Assembly (NCBI RefSeq): GCF_015355625.1
Contig: NZ_JACLAF010000005.1
Coordinates: 124,001 to 188,000, forward strand
Source of the DNA: Tamlana sp. I1
GTDB lineage: Bacteria; Bacteroidota; Bacteroidia; Flavobacteriales; Flavobacteriaceae
DNA length: 64,000 bases
Direction of reading: 5' to 3'
Numbering within the stretch: position 1 is the first letter of the stretch; each line of letters starts with the position of its first letter. The translations under genes and the position numbers were made by a program. This document shows, piece after piece, positions 27,416 to 36,822 of the stretch. Under the pieces are notes generated by a model that was not told the origin of the DNA, made no database searches, and was given only the letters and a program-made list of their open reading frames with translations.

Positions 27416-28534
27416 TTAAATAATAGTAGACTGCCCTAAATGTATATTTGTAAAGTTTAGATTGGTTTCGTCTGGGTTATGAATAAAATCTTCAATAAAA
27501 TCGCCAACTTTAGTCGTGCTAATATTGTCGTATTTATTGTTTAAATCTGGTGTTGTAATATGAAGCTTTAACGATTTGTCAACCCCTTCACGTACACGAT
27601 TGGCTTCTTCATCTAATCCGAAGTGGTCTAACAACATCGCTGCCGATAAAATAGAAGCTATAGGGTTTGCAATGCCTTTATTTGCGGCTTTGGTATACGC
27701 ACCGTGAATAGGCTCGAACATAACGTGTTCGTCGCCAATAGAAGCCGAAGCTAATAATCCAATAGAACCAACAATAACACTGGCTTCTTCCGAAAGGATA
27801 TCACCAAACATATTTTCGGTTAAAATCACATCAAACTGCCTTGGGTTGATGATTAAATCCATTGCAGCATTATCAATATATGTGTAATGTACTTTTACAT
27901 CGGGATATTGCTGAGCAATTTCTTTAACCACGCGGCGCCAAAGTCTAGAGCTTTCTAAAACATTCGCTTTATCAACTAAAGTCAGTTTACGTTTTCTAGA
28001 TTGTGCAGCTTTAAAAGCAGCATGTGCGATGCGCTCTATTTCGAAACGGTGGTATTCACAAACATCGGATGCAGTGTTGCCATCCTCGCTAAGGTGTCTT
28101 TCTCCAAAATAAATACCGCCTGTTAATTCTCTATAAATAACCAGGTTGGTGTCTTTAATTTGTTTTGCTTTTAATGACGATTTATTCGACAAATCATCAT
28201 AAGCAATTACGGGTCTGATGTTGGTGTGTAAACCAAGGGCTTTACGAATACCTAAAAGTCCTTGTTCTGGACGAATTTTTGCATCCGGATCCTCGTCGTA
28301 TTTGGTATTGCCAATGGCGCCAAATAATACGGCGTCTGCCTTTTTACAAATTTCGATGGTTTCTTCGGGTAACGGAGAACCAGTTTTTTCTATGGCAATA
28401 GCACCTACTAAGGCTTTTTCGAAAGTAAATATGTGGTCGAATTCCATAGCAATAGCCTTCAAAACCTTAACGGCTTGAGCTGTAACTTCTGGTCCGATTC
28501 CATCGCCGGATAAAACGCCAATATTTAATTTCAT
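27416..28534 (-). CDS. leuB: 3-isopropylmalate dehydrogenase
   Basis: Third enzyme of leucine synthesis, NAD and Mg/Mn dependent. Landmarks are VLSGDGIGPEVTAQAVK (residues about 7-23), the substrate motif ELTGGIYFG (about 136), LVDKANVLESSRLWR (about 190), the MFGDILSEEAS motif (about 248) and EPIHGA near residue 285. 372 residues, standard length. Transcribed after leuA across a 45-base spacer that contains a REP copy. Confidence 0.96.
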   Translation of the reverse strand: MKLNIGVLSGDGIGPEVTAQAVKVLKAIAMEFDHIFTFEKALVGAIAIEKTGSPLPEETIEICKKADAVLFGAIGNTKYDEDPDAKIRPEQGLLGIRKALGLHTNIRPVIAYDDLSNKSSLKAKQIKDTNLVIYRELTGGIYFGERHLSEDGNTASDVCEYHRFEIERIAHAAFKAAQSRKRKLTLVDKANVLESSRLWRRVVKEIAQQYPDVKVHYTYIDNAAMDLIINPRQFDVILTENMFGDILSEEASVIVGSIGLLASASIGDEHVMFEPIHGAYTKAANKGIANPIASILSAAMLLDHFGLDEEANRVREGVDKSLKLHITTPDLNNKYDNISTTKVGDFIEDFIHNPDETNLNFTNIHLGQSTII

Positions 28535-28550
28535 CGATTTATATTTTTTT

Positions 28551-28572
28551 ATTCCCGAGAAGTCGGAAATCT
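28551..28572. repeat. Short palindromic REP copy 2 (leuA-leuB spacer)
   Basis: ATTCCCGAGAAGTCGGAAATCT, degenerate form of the ATTCTCGCGAAGGCGGGAAT family. Confidence 0.5.
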
Positions 28573-28579
28573 CTTTTAA

Positions 28580-29755
28580 TTATGCCGAAATAATGTCTTT
28601 ATAAATTCTGCTGCTTTCGATTATTTTATGGATGTCATCATCGTCAACTTCCTTCTTTTTATCAGCGAAATCTAAGAAATTGGTATAGATTTCGTCTAAT
28701 TGAAGTTTGGTTAATTCGTAGCCCACTTTTTTAGCTCTGTAGGCTAAAGCAGCTCTTCCACTACGTGCCGTTAATACAATAGCCGATTCGGTAACTCCAA
28801 CATCTTTAGGGTCCATGATTTCGTAAGTTTCACGATTTTTAATCATCCCATCTTGATGAATTCCAGAACTGTGAGCAAAGGCATTTGCCCCAACAATCGC
28901 TTTGTTTGGTTGGGTGTAAATCCCCATACTGTCTGAAACCAATTGGCTAATGCCGTAAAGCATTTCGGTTTTAATGCCGGTATCAAGGTTTAAGTAAGGG
29001 TGTTGTTTAAGAATCATAACCACTTCTTCTAAAGCGGTATTTCCTGCACGTTCACCAATACCATTTATAGTACATTCAATTTGTCGGGCGCCATTAATAA
29101 CACCTTCAATAGAGTTTGCTGTTGCCAAACCTAAATCGTTATGGCAGTGGCATGATAAAATAGCTTTATCAATTCCGGTTACGTTTTCCTTTAAATATTT
29201 AATTTTCGCACCGTATTCACTTGGTAAACAGTATCCCGTTGTATCTGGAATGTTTAAAACGGTTGCACCTGCTTTAATTACGGCTTCGCAAACACGTGCT
29301 AAATATTCGTTATCGGTACGGCCTGCATCTTCAGCGTAAAATTCTACATCTTCAACAAAAGTTTTAGCATAAGAAACGGCTTTTACAGCACGTTCGATAA
29401 TGGCGTCTTGTGTCGAGTTGAATTTGAATTTAATATGCGATTCAGAGGTTCCAATTCCTGTATGAATTCGTGCTTTTTTAGCACCCTTTAAAGCATCGCC
29501 TGCAACTTTTATATCGTTTTCTACAGAACGTGTTAAACCACAAACCGTAGCATTTTTTACAAGTTTAGAAATTTCTACAACCGATTTAAAATCTCCAGGA
29601 CTAGATACCGGGAAACCAGCTTCAATAACGTCAACGCCTAAAAAATCAAGCTGTTCAGCTATAATTAATTTTTGTTCAGTATTAAGCTTACAGCCAGGGA
29701 CTTGCTCGCCGTCTCTAAGGGTTGTATCAAAAATTTGGACTTTGTTATCAGACAT
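28580..29755 (-). CDS. leuA: 2-isopropylmalate synthase lacking the C-terminal regulatory domain
   Basis: Condenses acetyl-CoA with 2-ketoisovalerate. The TIM-barrel catalytic domain is intact: [13 protein letters not shown] (metal Asp, about residue 10), [12 protein letters not shown], the [12 protein letters not shown] metal His pair (about 201) and [14 protein letters not shown] (about 235). The protein ends at 391 residues, just after the linker subdomain. Classical LeuA is about 510-520 residues, so the leucine-binding dimer domain is missing. The frame ends at a clean stop with no domain remnant after it. leuC and leuD are not in the window. LeuA-like activity is inferred from the leuB neighbour. 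Confidence 0.88.
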   Translation of the reverse strand: MSDNKVQIFDTTLRDGEQVPGCKLNTEQKLIIAEQLDFLGVDVIEAGFPVSSPGDFKSVVEISKLVKNATVCGLTRSVENDIKVAGDALKGAKKARIHTGIGTSESHIKFKFNSTQDAIIERAVKAVSYAKTFVEDVEFYAEDAGRTDNEYLARVCEAVIKAGATVLNIPDTTGYCLPSEYGAKIKYLKENVTGIDKAILSCHCHNDLGLATANSIEGVINGARQIECTINGIGERAGNTALEEVVMILKQHPYLNLDTGIKTEMLYGISQLVSDSMGIYTQPNKAIVGANAFAHSSGIHQDGMIKNRETYEIMDPKDVGVTESAIVLTARSGRAALAYRAKKVGYELTKLQLDEIYTNFLDFADKKKEVDDDDIHKIIESSRIYKDIISA

Positions 29756-29904
29756 TGTATTAATTTAGATTTTCGTATTGTTTTACGAATGTATATTTTG
29801 GTTTTGAAAAAAATGAGTTCTACATTTGTTTTTTACGATGTTAAACACAGGGATAATCTATTTAAAAAACTGATAAACAACAGTTTACGTATGTTTTTAT
29901 AACT

Positions 29905-31455
29905 ATGACAAGAGAGCAAAAAGATAATTTGTTTGTTTTAATTAAGTCACTTTCTAAATCTGAAAAAAGACAATTTAAACTTTATGTAGGAAGATTAGGG
30001 GTGAACGAAGATTCAAAATTTTTGATGCTTTTCAATATTTTGGACAAATTAACGGTTTATGATGAAGCCGTTATTTTGAAAAAAGGGATTGTTAAAAAGC
30101 AACAATTGTCTAATTTAAAAGCGCATTTGTACAAACAGATTTTAATTAGTTTACGATTAAACCCGTCGCATCAAGATATTCGTATTCAAATTCGAGAGCA
30201 GTTAGATTTTGCAACCATTTTATACCACAAAGGACTTTATAAACAAAGTTTAAAAATATTAGATAAAGCTAAAAATTTAGCCATTTCTAATGAAGAAAAA
30301 AATGCAGCCTACGAAATTGTCGAACTCGAAAAAGTTATAGAATCACAATACATAACACGCAGTCTTAATAATAGGGCCGATCAATTATCTATTGAAGCTA
30401 AAGAATTAAGCCGCCAGAATGTTTTGGCAAGCAAACTGTCTAACCTTTCGCTTCAGTTATATGGTCAGTTTTTAAAAACAGGCTATGTTAAAAACAAAGC
30501 TGAAACCACAAGGATTACCGAATACTTTAATGCCCGTTTGCCAAAATTCGACATTCACGAATTGGGTTTCAGAGAAAAATTATGGCTGTATAAAGCCAGA
30601 TTATGGTACAGCTTTTTAACTCAAGATTTTTTAGCTTGTTATAAATATTCTAAGAAATGGGTAGAATTATTCTACCAAAATAAAGACATGATTCTTTTAA
30701 ATCCCGTGTTTTTCCTTAGGGGAAATCATTATTTATTAGAGTCGCTTTATTATTTAAGACAGTATGATAAATTCAAATTTGCCTTATCTCGATTTGAAGC
30801 TATTATTCAAGAAAAATGGTTTCCTTTAGATGATAATATCGATGGATTGTCTTTCCTTTTTATTTATAATAATAAATTCAATTTACATTTTATTGAAGGT
30901 AGTTTCGATGAAGGTTTGCCTTTAGTTGATGAGGTTTTAGAACGTTTAAAAAAGTATAAGGACCGTATAGACGAGCATCATATCATGGTGTTTTACTATA
31001 AAATTGCCAGCATGTATTTTGGCGCCGGCGATAACCGAAAATGTATTTATTATTTAGAGAAAATTATAAGTAATAAATCGCTTCAAATGCGTGAAGATTT
31101 GCTGTGTTTTTCAAGAATTTTAAACTTGGTTGCGCATTACGAGGCTGGCTTAGATTATAATTTAGATGTTTTAATTAGAAGCACTTATAAGTTCCTAATT
31201 AAAATGGAAGATTTATATGAAGTCCAAAAGGAGTTTATTAAATTTTTACGTGGTTTAGGCGATATTTATCCGCATGAAGTACGCAACGAATTTATAAAGT
31301 TGCATAGAAAATTAAAGGAATATGAAAACGACCCGTACCAAAGTCGCGCCTTTTTATATTTAGATATTATTTCTTGGTTAGAGTCTAAAATCGAAAATAA
31401 ACCTATCGGTATCATCATTCGAAATAAGTTTAACGAGATGAAAGAGAATTCATAA
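29905..31455 (+). CDS. Unknown all-helical (TPR-like) protein
   Basis: A 516-residue soluble protein with no signal peptide or membrane segment. It is rich in Leu, Lys, Tyr and Phe. Repeated helical pairs such as FATILYHKGLYKQSLKILDKA and YYLEKIISNKS suggest tetratricopeptide-like repeats over most of its length. The N-terminal 90 residues (SLSKSEKRQFKLYVGRLG) look like a separate helical domain. It is divergent from leuA with a 149-base shared upstream region. I do not recognise a function. Confidence 0.7.
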   Translation: MTREQKDNLFVLIKSLSKSEKRQFKLYVGRLGVNEDSKFLMLFNILDKLTVYDEAVILKKGIVKKQQLSNLKAHLYKQILISLRLNPSHQDIRIQIREQLDFATILYHKGLYKQSLKILDKAKNLAISNEEKNAAYEIVELEKVIESQYITRSLNNRADQLSIEAKELSRQNVLASKLSNLSLQLYGQFLKTGYVKNKAETTRITEYFNARLPKFDIHELGFREKLWLYKARLWYSFLTQDFLACYKYSKKWVELFYQNKDMILLNPVFFLRGNHYLLESLYYLRQYDKFKFALSRFEAIIQEKWFPLDDNIDGLSFLFIYNNKFNLHFIEGSFDEGLPLVDEVLERLKKYKDRIDEHHIMVFYYKIASMYFGAGDNRKCIYYLEKIISNKSLQMREDLLCFSRILNLVAHYEAGLDYNLDVLIRSTYKFLIKMEDLYEVQKEFIKFLRGLGDIYPHEVRNEFIKLHRKLKEYENDPYQSRAFLYLDIISWLESKIENKPIGIIIRNKFNEMKENS

Positions 31456-31490
31456 TAAAAGCCTAAAAAGTAAAATAACGGCCCAAAAAT

Positions 31491-31522
31491 TTGGATATTA
31501 ACTTTTTCTACACGAATATTTG
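31491..31522 (+). promoter_or_regulatory. Promoter of the methionine operon
   Basis: TTG (31491-31493), 21 bases, then AATATTTG (31515-31522), one mismatch from TAnnTTTG. It would start transcription near 31529, about 24 bases before the SAM-I aptamer. Confidence 0.4.
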
Positions 31523-31552
31523 CATTCACAAAGTTCAAAAACTTACTGAAAT

Positions 31553-31650
31553 GTTATCAAGAAAGGCAGAGGGATTAGACCCAATGAAGCCTTAGCAACC
31601 CTTTACCCGTAAAGAAGGTGCTAAATTCTACCCTTTATCGGATAGATAAC
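31553..31650 (+). promoter_or_regulatory. SAM-I (S-box) riboswitch upstream of the methionine operon
   Basis: P1 is GTTATC (31553-31558) with GATAAC (31645-31650). The core carries AAGAAAGGCAGAGGGATTAG, CCCAATGAAGCCTTAGCAACC and AAGGTGCTAAATTC, matching the S-box consensus blocks (GAGGGA, GAA.CC..GCAACC, GGTGC.AA). The metY start is 190 bases further on. No clear terminator follows the aptamer, so the expression platform is uncertain. Confidence 0.92.
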
Positions 31651-31789
31651 GACATGAAATTACCGTCTGTAGTTTCTAAATTCTTTTTAACATTTTTCTA
31701 TTAGGTTTGGGTACGCGGATATAACGCGCATTTAGCTTTTGGTTTACAAAGAAAATCAGAAAATTATATGTTCTGTGTCCTTTGAAATT

Positions 31790-31815
31790 TTCATTCTCGC
31801 GAATATGCGGGAATC
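31790..31815. repeat. Short palindromic REP copy 3 (before metY)
   Basis: TTCATTCTCGCGAATATGCGGGAATC, a good copy of the family, 25 bases before the metY start. Confidence 0.6.
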
Positions 31816-31839
31816 AATATTAACTAAAAAATTAGAAAA

Positions 31840-33114
31840 ATGAGTACACAAAAATTAGCAACAAACGCCTTACATGCAGGACACGATTATGCAGCCAACG
31901 GCGGAACCAGAGCGGTTCCAATTTATCAAACATCATCCTATGTTTTTAACGATTCGGATCATGCGGCAAACTTATTTGCATTAAAAGAACTTGGGTTTAT
32001 TTACACCCGATTAAACAATCCAACAAATCAAATTTTACAAGACCGTTTGGCAGCTGTAGAAGGCGGTATTGGTGCTGTGGTTTTTGCATCTGGAACATCG
32101 GCAATTTCAACAGGATTACTAACCTTATTAAAGGCGGGCGACCATATTGTGGCATCTAGTAGCCTTTATGGTGGGACATACAATTTATTAAGCGTAACTT
32201 TGCCGCGTTTAGGCATTACTACCACGTTTGTAGATGGGTCTGAACCAGATAATTTTGCAGCAGCTGTTCAAGAGAATACAAGAGCATTTTTTGTTGAATC
32301 TTTAGGGAATCCGAAATTAGATGTTTTAGATATTGAAGCAATTGCGGTACATTCAAAAGCAGCAGGAGTGCCTTTTATTGTTGATAATACTGTGGCAACA
32401 CCAGCCTTGTTAAATCCGATTAAACACGGCGCGAATATCGTAATTCATTCGCTAACCAAATATATTGGCGGTCAAGGAACCTCGTTAGGAGGTGCTATTA
32501 TTGATGGTGGAAATTTTGATTGGGCAAACGGGAAATTCCCTGAGTTTACAGAGCCTTCAGCTGGATATCATGGACTTGTATATCACGAGGCTTTAGGAGC
32601 TGCAGCTTATACTTTCAAATTAATTTTGGAAGGTTTAAGAGATTTTGGTGGCGCTTTAAGTCCGTTTAACGCGTTTCAAATCTTACAAGGTTTAGAAACT
32701 TTGCCAGTTCGTATTAAGCAACACAGTGAAAATGCTTTGGAATTAGCAAAATGGCTGGAAGCACGTGAAGATATTGCTTGGGTAAATTATCCAGGTTTAG
32801 AAAGTAATAAATATAAGGCTTTAGCCGATAAATATTTGCCGAAAGGACAGAGTGGTATTATCACTTTCGGACATAAAGGTGGTTTTGAAGCAGCCAAAAA
32901 AATTGCCGATAACACGAAGTTATTTTCATTATTGGCGAATATTGGAGATACAAAATCTTTAATTATTCATCCCGCAAGTACAACACACCAACAGCTGGAT
33001 GAAACCGAACAAGCATCGGCAGGAGTTTCGGCAGATTTAATTAGATTGTCTGTTGGTATTGAAGATATCGAAGATTTAAAAGTCGATTTAATTGAAGCTT
33101 TTAATAGCATTTAA
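31840..33114 (+). CDS. metY: O-acetylhomoserine sulfhydrylase (PLP)
   Basis: Cys/Met metabolism PLP-fold enzyme, 424 residues, the length typical of MetY. It would make homocysteine from O-acetylhomoserine and sulfide. YTRLNNPTN (about residue 51), VVFASGTSAIS, SSLYGGTYNLL (about 107) and the PLP lysine in IVIHSLTKYIGGQG (about 200) are visible. IIHPASTTHQQL lies near the C-terminus. The gene is directly downstream of the SAM-I riboswitch. The next gene encodes the enzyme that makes its substrate. Confidence 0.93.
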   Translation: MSTQKLATNALHAGHDYAANGGTRAVPIYQTSSYVFNDSDHAANLFALKELGFIYTRLNNPTNQILQDRLAAVEGGIGAVVFASGTSAISTGLLTLLKAGDHIVASSSLYGGTYNLLSVTLPRLGITTTFVDGSEPDNFAAAVQENTRAFFVESLGNPKLDVLDIEAIAVHSKAAGVPFIVDNTVATPALLNPIKHGANIVIHSLTKYIGGQGTSLGGAIIDGGNFDWANGKFPEFTEPSAGYHGLVYHEALGAAAYTFKLILEGLRDFGGALSPFNAFQILQGLETLPVRIKQHSENALELAKWLEAREDIAWVNYPGLESNKYKALADKYLPKGQSGIITFGHKGGFEAAKKIADNTKLFSLLANIGDTKSLIIHPASTTHQQLDETEQASAGVSADLIRLSVGIEDIEDLKVDLIEAFNSI

Positions 33115-33125
33115 AAAAAATACGT

Positions 33126-33150
33126 GGTTCTCACGAAAGTGCGAATCTCA
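33126..33150. repeat. Short palindromic REP copy 4 (metY-metX spacer)
   Basis: GGTTCTCACGAAAGTGCGAATCTCA, degenerate copy. It lies in the region that an ATG at 33092 would translate, which argues against that start. Confidence 0.5.
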
Positions 33151-33169
33151 ACTAAAAAAAAATAAATCA

Positions 33170-36100
33170 TTGGAGCAACCATTACAACATATCATTATTA
33201 AAGACTTCGTTACTGAAAGTCAGGTGGTAAATGCCGAAATAAATTTAAGCTATCAAGTTTTTGGTAAGCCTATTGGCGAGGCACCTATAGTTTTGGTAAA
33301 CCATGCCCTAACAGGAAACAGCCATGTGGCTGGAAAAGGTGGCTGGTGGAGTGATTTAATTGGAGATGATAAAGTTATCGACACTAAATTATACACCGTT
33401 TTAGCCTTTAATATTCCAGGTAATGGTTTTGATGGTTTTGTGATTGATAATTACAAAGATTTTGTAGCTAGAGATATTGCAAAGTTATTTTTAACAGGAT
33501 TGGAGCGCTTAAAAACAGGAAAGTTGTTTGCTGTTATTGGTGGGTCGCTAGGTGGCGGAATTTCTTGGGAAATGGCTGTTATTAAGCCCGATTTAACCGA
33601 GCATTTGGTTGTTGTGGCTACCGATTGGAAATCGACCGACTGGCTTATTGCCAACTGTCAAATACAGGAGCAGTTTCTGTTAAATTCGAAACATCCTGTA
33701 CACGATGCTAGAATGCATGCCATGTTGTGTTACCGCACACCAGAATCGTTTAAAGAGCGTTTTCACCGTTCGAAAAATGACGATTTAGAGATTTTTAATG
33801 TAGAAAGTTGGTTGCTGCATCACGGCGAAAAACTGCAAGAACGTTTTCAGTTGTCGGCTTATAAATTAATGAATCAGTTGCTAAAAACCATTGATGTAAC
33901 TAAAGGAAGAACCGATAATTTCAACGTGTTGGATAATATTCAAGCCAACATTCATATTATTGGTGTGGATTCCGATTTATTTTTTACTGCTGAAGAAAAT
34001 AGAGAAACACAAAAACAATTGGCCTTAACACATCCTAATGTGACTTATAACGAGATAAATTCGGTACACGGTCACGATGCGTTTTTAATGGAATACGACC
34101 AATTGGAAAAAATTATAGAAGGCATTTTTGTGCCAAATTCTAAAAGAAAAAGAATGAAAATATTAAAATTTGGAGGGAAGTCTTTAGCTAACGGAAAAGG
34201 GTTAAATACCGTGCTTTCCATCATTGAAAATAAAGTTAAAAGTGGCGATCGTATTAGTGTTGTAGTATCAGCAAGAGGTAAAGCAACCGACGAATTGGAG
34301 GCTATTTTAAATAAAGCTGTAAAAGGCGAGTCTTATACGGCGGCTTTAGATGCTTTTAAGGCTTACCAAAGTGAACCTTCTAAAAGCGTGGATTTTTCTG
34401 AAGCGTTTTCAACCTTAGACAAGCTTTTTGAAGGTGTTAGTCTGTTGGGCGATTTCTCCAAAAAAACAAAAGATAATATTTTGGCCCAAGGCGAATTATT
34501 ATCGGTTAAATTAATTAGCACAATTTTAAACGAACGCGGAATTAATGCGAACGCAACAGATTCTCGCGAATTAATTAAAACCGATGAAGCCTTTGGAAAT
34601 GCGCAACCTTTAGCGAAGCTATCAAAGGAAAATACTCAAGCTTATTTTAAAAAGCATAAAGATGCGGTGAACATCATTACAGGTTTTATTGCCTCGAATT
34701 TAAAAAATGAAACCACAACTTTAGGTAGAAATGGGAGTAATTATACAGCCGCTTTAATCGCTAATTTTCTTGATGCCGAAGAGCTTCAAAACTATACCCA
34801 TGTTAACGGGATTTATACGGCAGATCCAGATTTAGTAGCCGATGCTCAAAAAATTAGAGAATTGTCTTTTAGTGAAGCCAACGAATTAGCAAATTTTGGG
34901 ACTTCGGTTTTACATGCTAAAACCATTATTCCTTTAGTTGAAAAAAACATCAGTCTTCGTATTTTAAATACATTCAACGCCGATGATGAAGGTACGCTAA
35001 TTACAGCACGACCAAGTACTAAAGAAGTAACTTCCTTATCGGTTTTAGATAATGTGGCGCTTTTAAATTTTGAAGGTCGAGGTTTACTAGGGAAAATTGG
35101 TGTAGATGCAAGAATATTTAAGGCTTTAAGTAATTATGGTATTAGTGTAAGCATTGTATCTCAAGGCTCGTCGGAGCGCGGTATTGGCTTAATTATTAAC
35201 GCCGACCAAGCCACGCAAGCTGTTATTGCTTTAGAGCGTGAGTTTGAAAGTGATTTCTATTCGCAAGACGTTAATAAAATTGATGTGGTTGATGATGTGT
35301 CTGTCATTTCAATTGTTGGTATTGAATTGAGTTCTTTCCATAAACCATTTAATGCGCTTATAAAAAACCAAATCACCCCGTTGTTATTTAACAATACGGT
35401 TACGGGGAAAAACGTGAGTTTGGTGGTTAAAAAAGACCAGTTACATAAAGCGGTTAATGTAATTCATGGAGAGGTTTTCGGTATTTCAAAAAAGATAAAC
35501 ATCGTTGTTTTTGGTCATGGTGGTGTAGGCGGAGCCTTAATCAATCAGATTTTAAAATCTAAAGACGATATTGAAAAACGCAAAGGCATCAACTTAAATA
35601 TGTTTGCTATTGCCAATTCTAAAAAGTTACTTTTAAATAAAAATGGGGTTGATGCAAACTGGGAAGAAGCTATAAAAACAACCATGACTTCAAGTTCTAT
35701 TGAAGATATTATTGCTTTTGCAAAAGCACATCATTTAGAAAATTTAATCGCTGTTGATAATACAGCAAGTCCTAAGTTTTACGAAAATTATGTGCCACTT
35801 ATTGAAGCCGGTTTCGATTTGGTGTCTTCAAATAAAGTCGCCAATACCGTATCGCACGATTTTTATAAAGCATTACGCGTAAAGTTAAAAGAAAACAATA
35901 AGCAATATTTATATGAAACTACGGTTGGTGCAGGTTTACCGTTAATTGATACGATTAAATTACTGCATGAATCGGGCGAGAACATTACCAGAATTCGCGG
36001 TGTGTTTTCTGGAACATTAAGTTATTTATTCAATAATTTTTCTGTTGAAGACAAACCGTTTAGCGAAATTATTCAGGAAACAATTGATAAAGGCTTTACA

Positions 36101-36568
36101 GAACCAGATCCGCGTGAAGATTTTTCAGGAAATGATGTGGCTAGAAAATTACTGATTTTAGCCAGAGAATTAGATTTACAAAATGAATTTGAAGATGTAT
36201 CAGTTCAGAATTTAATTCCAGAGGCTTATCAAAACATTACTGTGGATGAATTTTTAGCGCAGTTAGATGTTTTAGACGACCAATATCAGGAAATTAAAAA
36301 TAATCAGAAACCAGATCATGTATTGCGTTATGTAGGTGATTTGTCTGGCGATTTATCGCAAGATAAAGGCAAGTTAGAAGTAAAATTAGTGTCTATTCCT
36401 GAGGATAGTACTTTGGGCCACGTTAAAGGATCGGATGCTATTTTTGAAATTTTCACTGAAAGTTATGGGGAACAGCCTATCGTTATTCAAGGCGCAGGTG
36501 CAGGCGCCGAAGTAACTGCAAGAGGTGTGTTTGGTGATATTTTAAGGTTATCTAAGCACATAAATTAA
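33170..36568 (+). CDS. metX-thrA: Trifunctional-type fusion: homoserine O-acetyltransferase (MetX) - aspartokinase - homoserine dehydrogenase
   Basis: One frame of 1132 residues joins three enzymes. Residues 1-325 are a MetX alpha/beta hydrolase: NHALTGNSH (about 44), nucleophile elbow GGSLGG (Ser about 126), acid in GVDSDLF (about 266) and base in VHGHDAFL (about 300). Residues 329-765 are an aspartokinase with ACT repeats, and 770-1132 are homoserine dehydrogenase (VFGHGGVGGA, SSNKVANT, TTVGAGLP, GFTEPDPREDFSGNDVARK). The kinase motifs are altered: KFGGKS for KFGGTS, GRNGSN for GR(N/G)GSD, THVNG for TDVDG. I chose TTG 33170, because ATG 33092 overlaps metY and reads through a REP. The fusion feeds O-acetylhomoserine to metY. 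Confidence 0.9.
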   Translation: MEQPLQHIIIKDFVTESQVVNAEINLSYQVFGKPIGEAPIVLVNHALTGNSHVAGKGGWWSDLIGDDKVIDTKLYTVLAFNIPGNGFDGFVIDNYKDFVARDIAKLFLTGLERLKTGKLFAVIGGSLGGGISWEMAVIKPDLTEHLVVVATDWKSTDWLIANCQIQEQFLLNSKHPVHDARMHAMLCYRTPESFKERFHRSKNDDLEIFNVESWLLHHGEKLQERFQLSAYKLMNQLLKTIDVTKGRTDNFNVLDNIQANIHIIGVDSDLFFTAEENRETQKQLALTHPNVTYNEINSVHGHDAFLMEYDQLEKIIEGIFVPNSKRKRMKILKFGGKSLANGKGLNTVLSIIENKVKSGDRISVVVSARGKATDELEAILNKAVKGESYTAALDAFKAYQSEPSKSVDFSEAFSTLDKLFEGVSLLGDFSKKTKDNILAQGELLSVKLISTILNERGINANATDSRELIKTDEAFGNAQPLAKLSKENTQAYFKKHKDAVNIITGFIASNLKNETTTLGRNGSNYTAALIANFLDAEELQNYTHVNGIYTADPDLVADAQKIRELSFSEANELANFGTSVLHAKTIIPLVEKNISLRILNTFNADDEGTLITARPSTKEVTSLSVLDNVALLNFEGRGLLGKIGVDARIFKALSNYGISVSIVSQGSSERGIGLIINADQATQAVIALEREFESDFYSQDVNKIDVVDDVSVISIVGIELSSFHKPFNALIKNQITPLLFNNTVTGKNVSLVVKKDQLHKAVNVIHGEVFGISKKINIVVFGHGGVGGALINQILKSKDDIEKRKGINLNMFAIANSKKLLLNKNGVDANWEEAIKTTMTSSSIEDIIAFAKAHHLENLIAVDNTASPKFYENYVPLIEAGFDLVSSNKVANTVSHDFYKALRVKLKENNKQYLYETTVGAGLPLIDTIKLLHESGENITRIRGVFSGTLSYLFNNFSVEDKPFSEIIQETIDKGFTEPDPREDFSGNDVARKLLILARELDLQNEFEDVSVQNLIPEAYQNITVDEFLAQLDVLDDQYQEIKNNQKPDHVLRYVGDLSGDLSQDKGKLEVKLVSIPEDSTLGHVKGSDAIFEIFTESYGEQPIVIQGAGAGAEVTARGVFGDILRLSKHIN

Positions 36569-36576
36569 AAGATTTT

Positions 36577-36602
36577 TTCATTCTCGCGAAGGCGGGAATC
36601 TA
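36577..36602. repeat. Short palindromic REP copy 5 (best match)
   Basis: TCATTCTCGCGAAGGCGGGAATCT, close to a perfect palindrome and the reference copy for the family in this window. Confidence 0.65.
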
Positions 36603-36683
36603 TAAAGGTCTTGTTAGAAACCTAGAAGTTCAACGAGTAAAAAAAACAGTAAGATTGGCTTAAAAACCAACTTGGCAGATAAG

Positions 36684-36794
36684 TGCATTAGGGATTGAAG
36701 CGGCATCCTTTTTTTGCTGCCGCCAATGGCAAAAAAAGATATAGAAGAAAGCCCGACCTATATCCTGAACTAAATTCAGGTTATAGGGAATGCC
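36684..36794 (+). repeat. Dispersed structured element, copy C
   Basis: TGCATTAGGGATTGAAGCGGCATCC, then a hairpin TTTTTTTGC...GCAAAAAAA, then AGAAAGCCCGACCTATA, a hairpin CCTGAA...TTCAGG, and TATAGGGAATGCC. The block order matches copies A, B and D. Confidence 0.6.
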
Positions 36795-36822
36795 AAAATA
36801 AGAATGATTAAAAAGAATAAAA

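Noticed and set aside
29672-29902. 76-codon frame overlapping the leuA start
   Set aside because: Lies antisense to leuA and across the divergent upstream region. Composition is not protein-like.
33092-33169. Longer N-terminus of the MetX fusion from ATG 33092
   Set aside because: It overlaps metY, translates a palindromic repeat and gives a Lys/Trp-rich start unlike MetX. TTG 33170 fits better.
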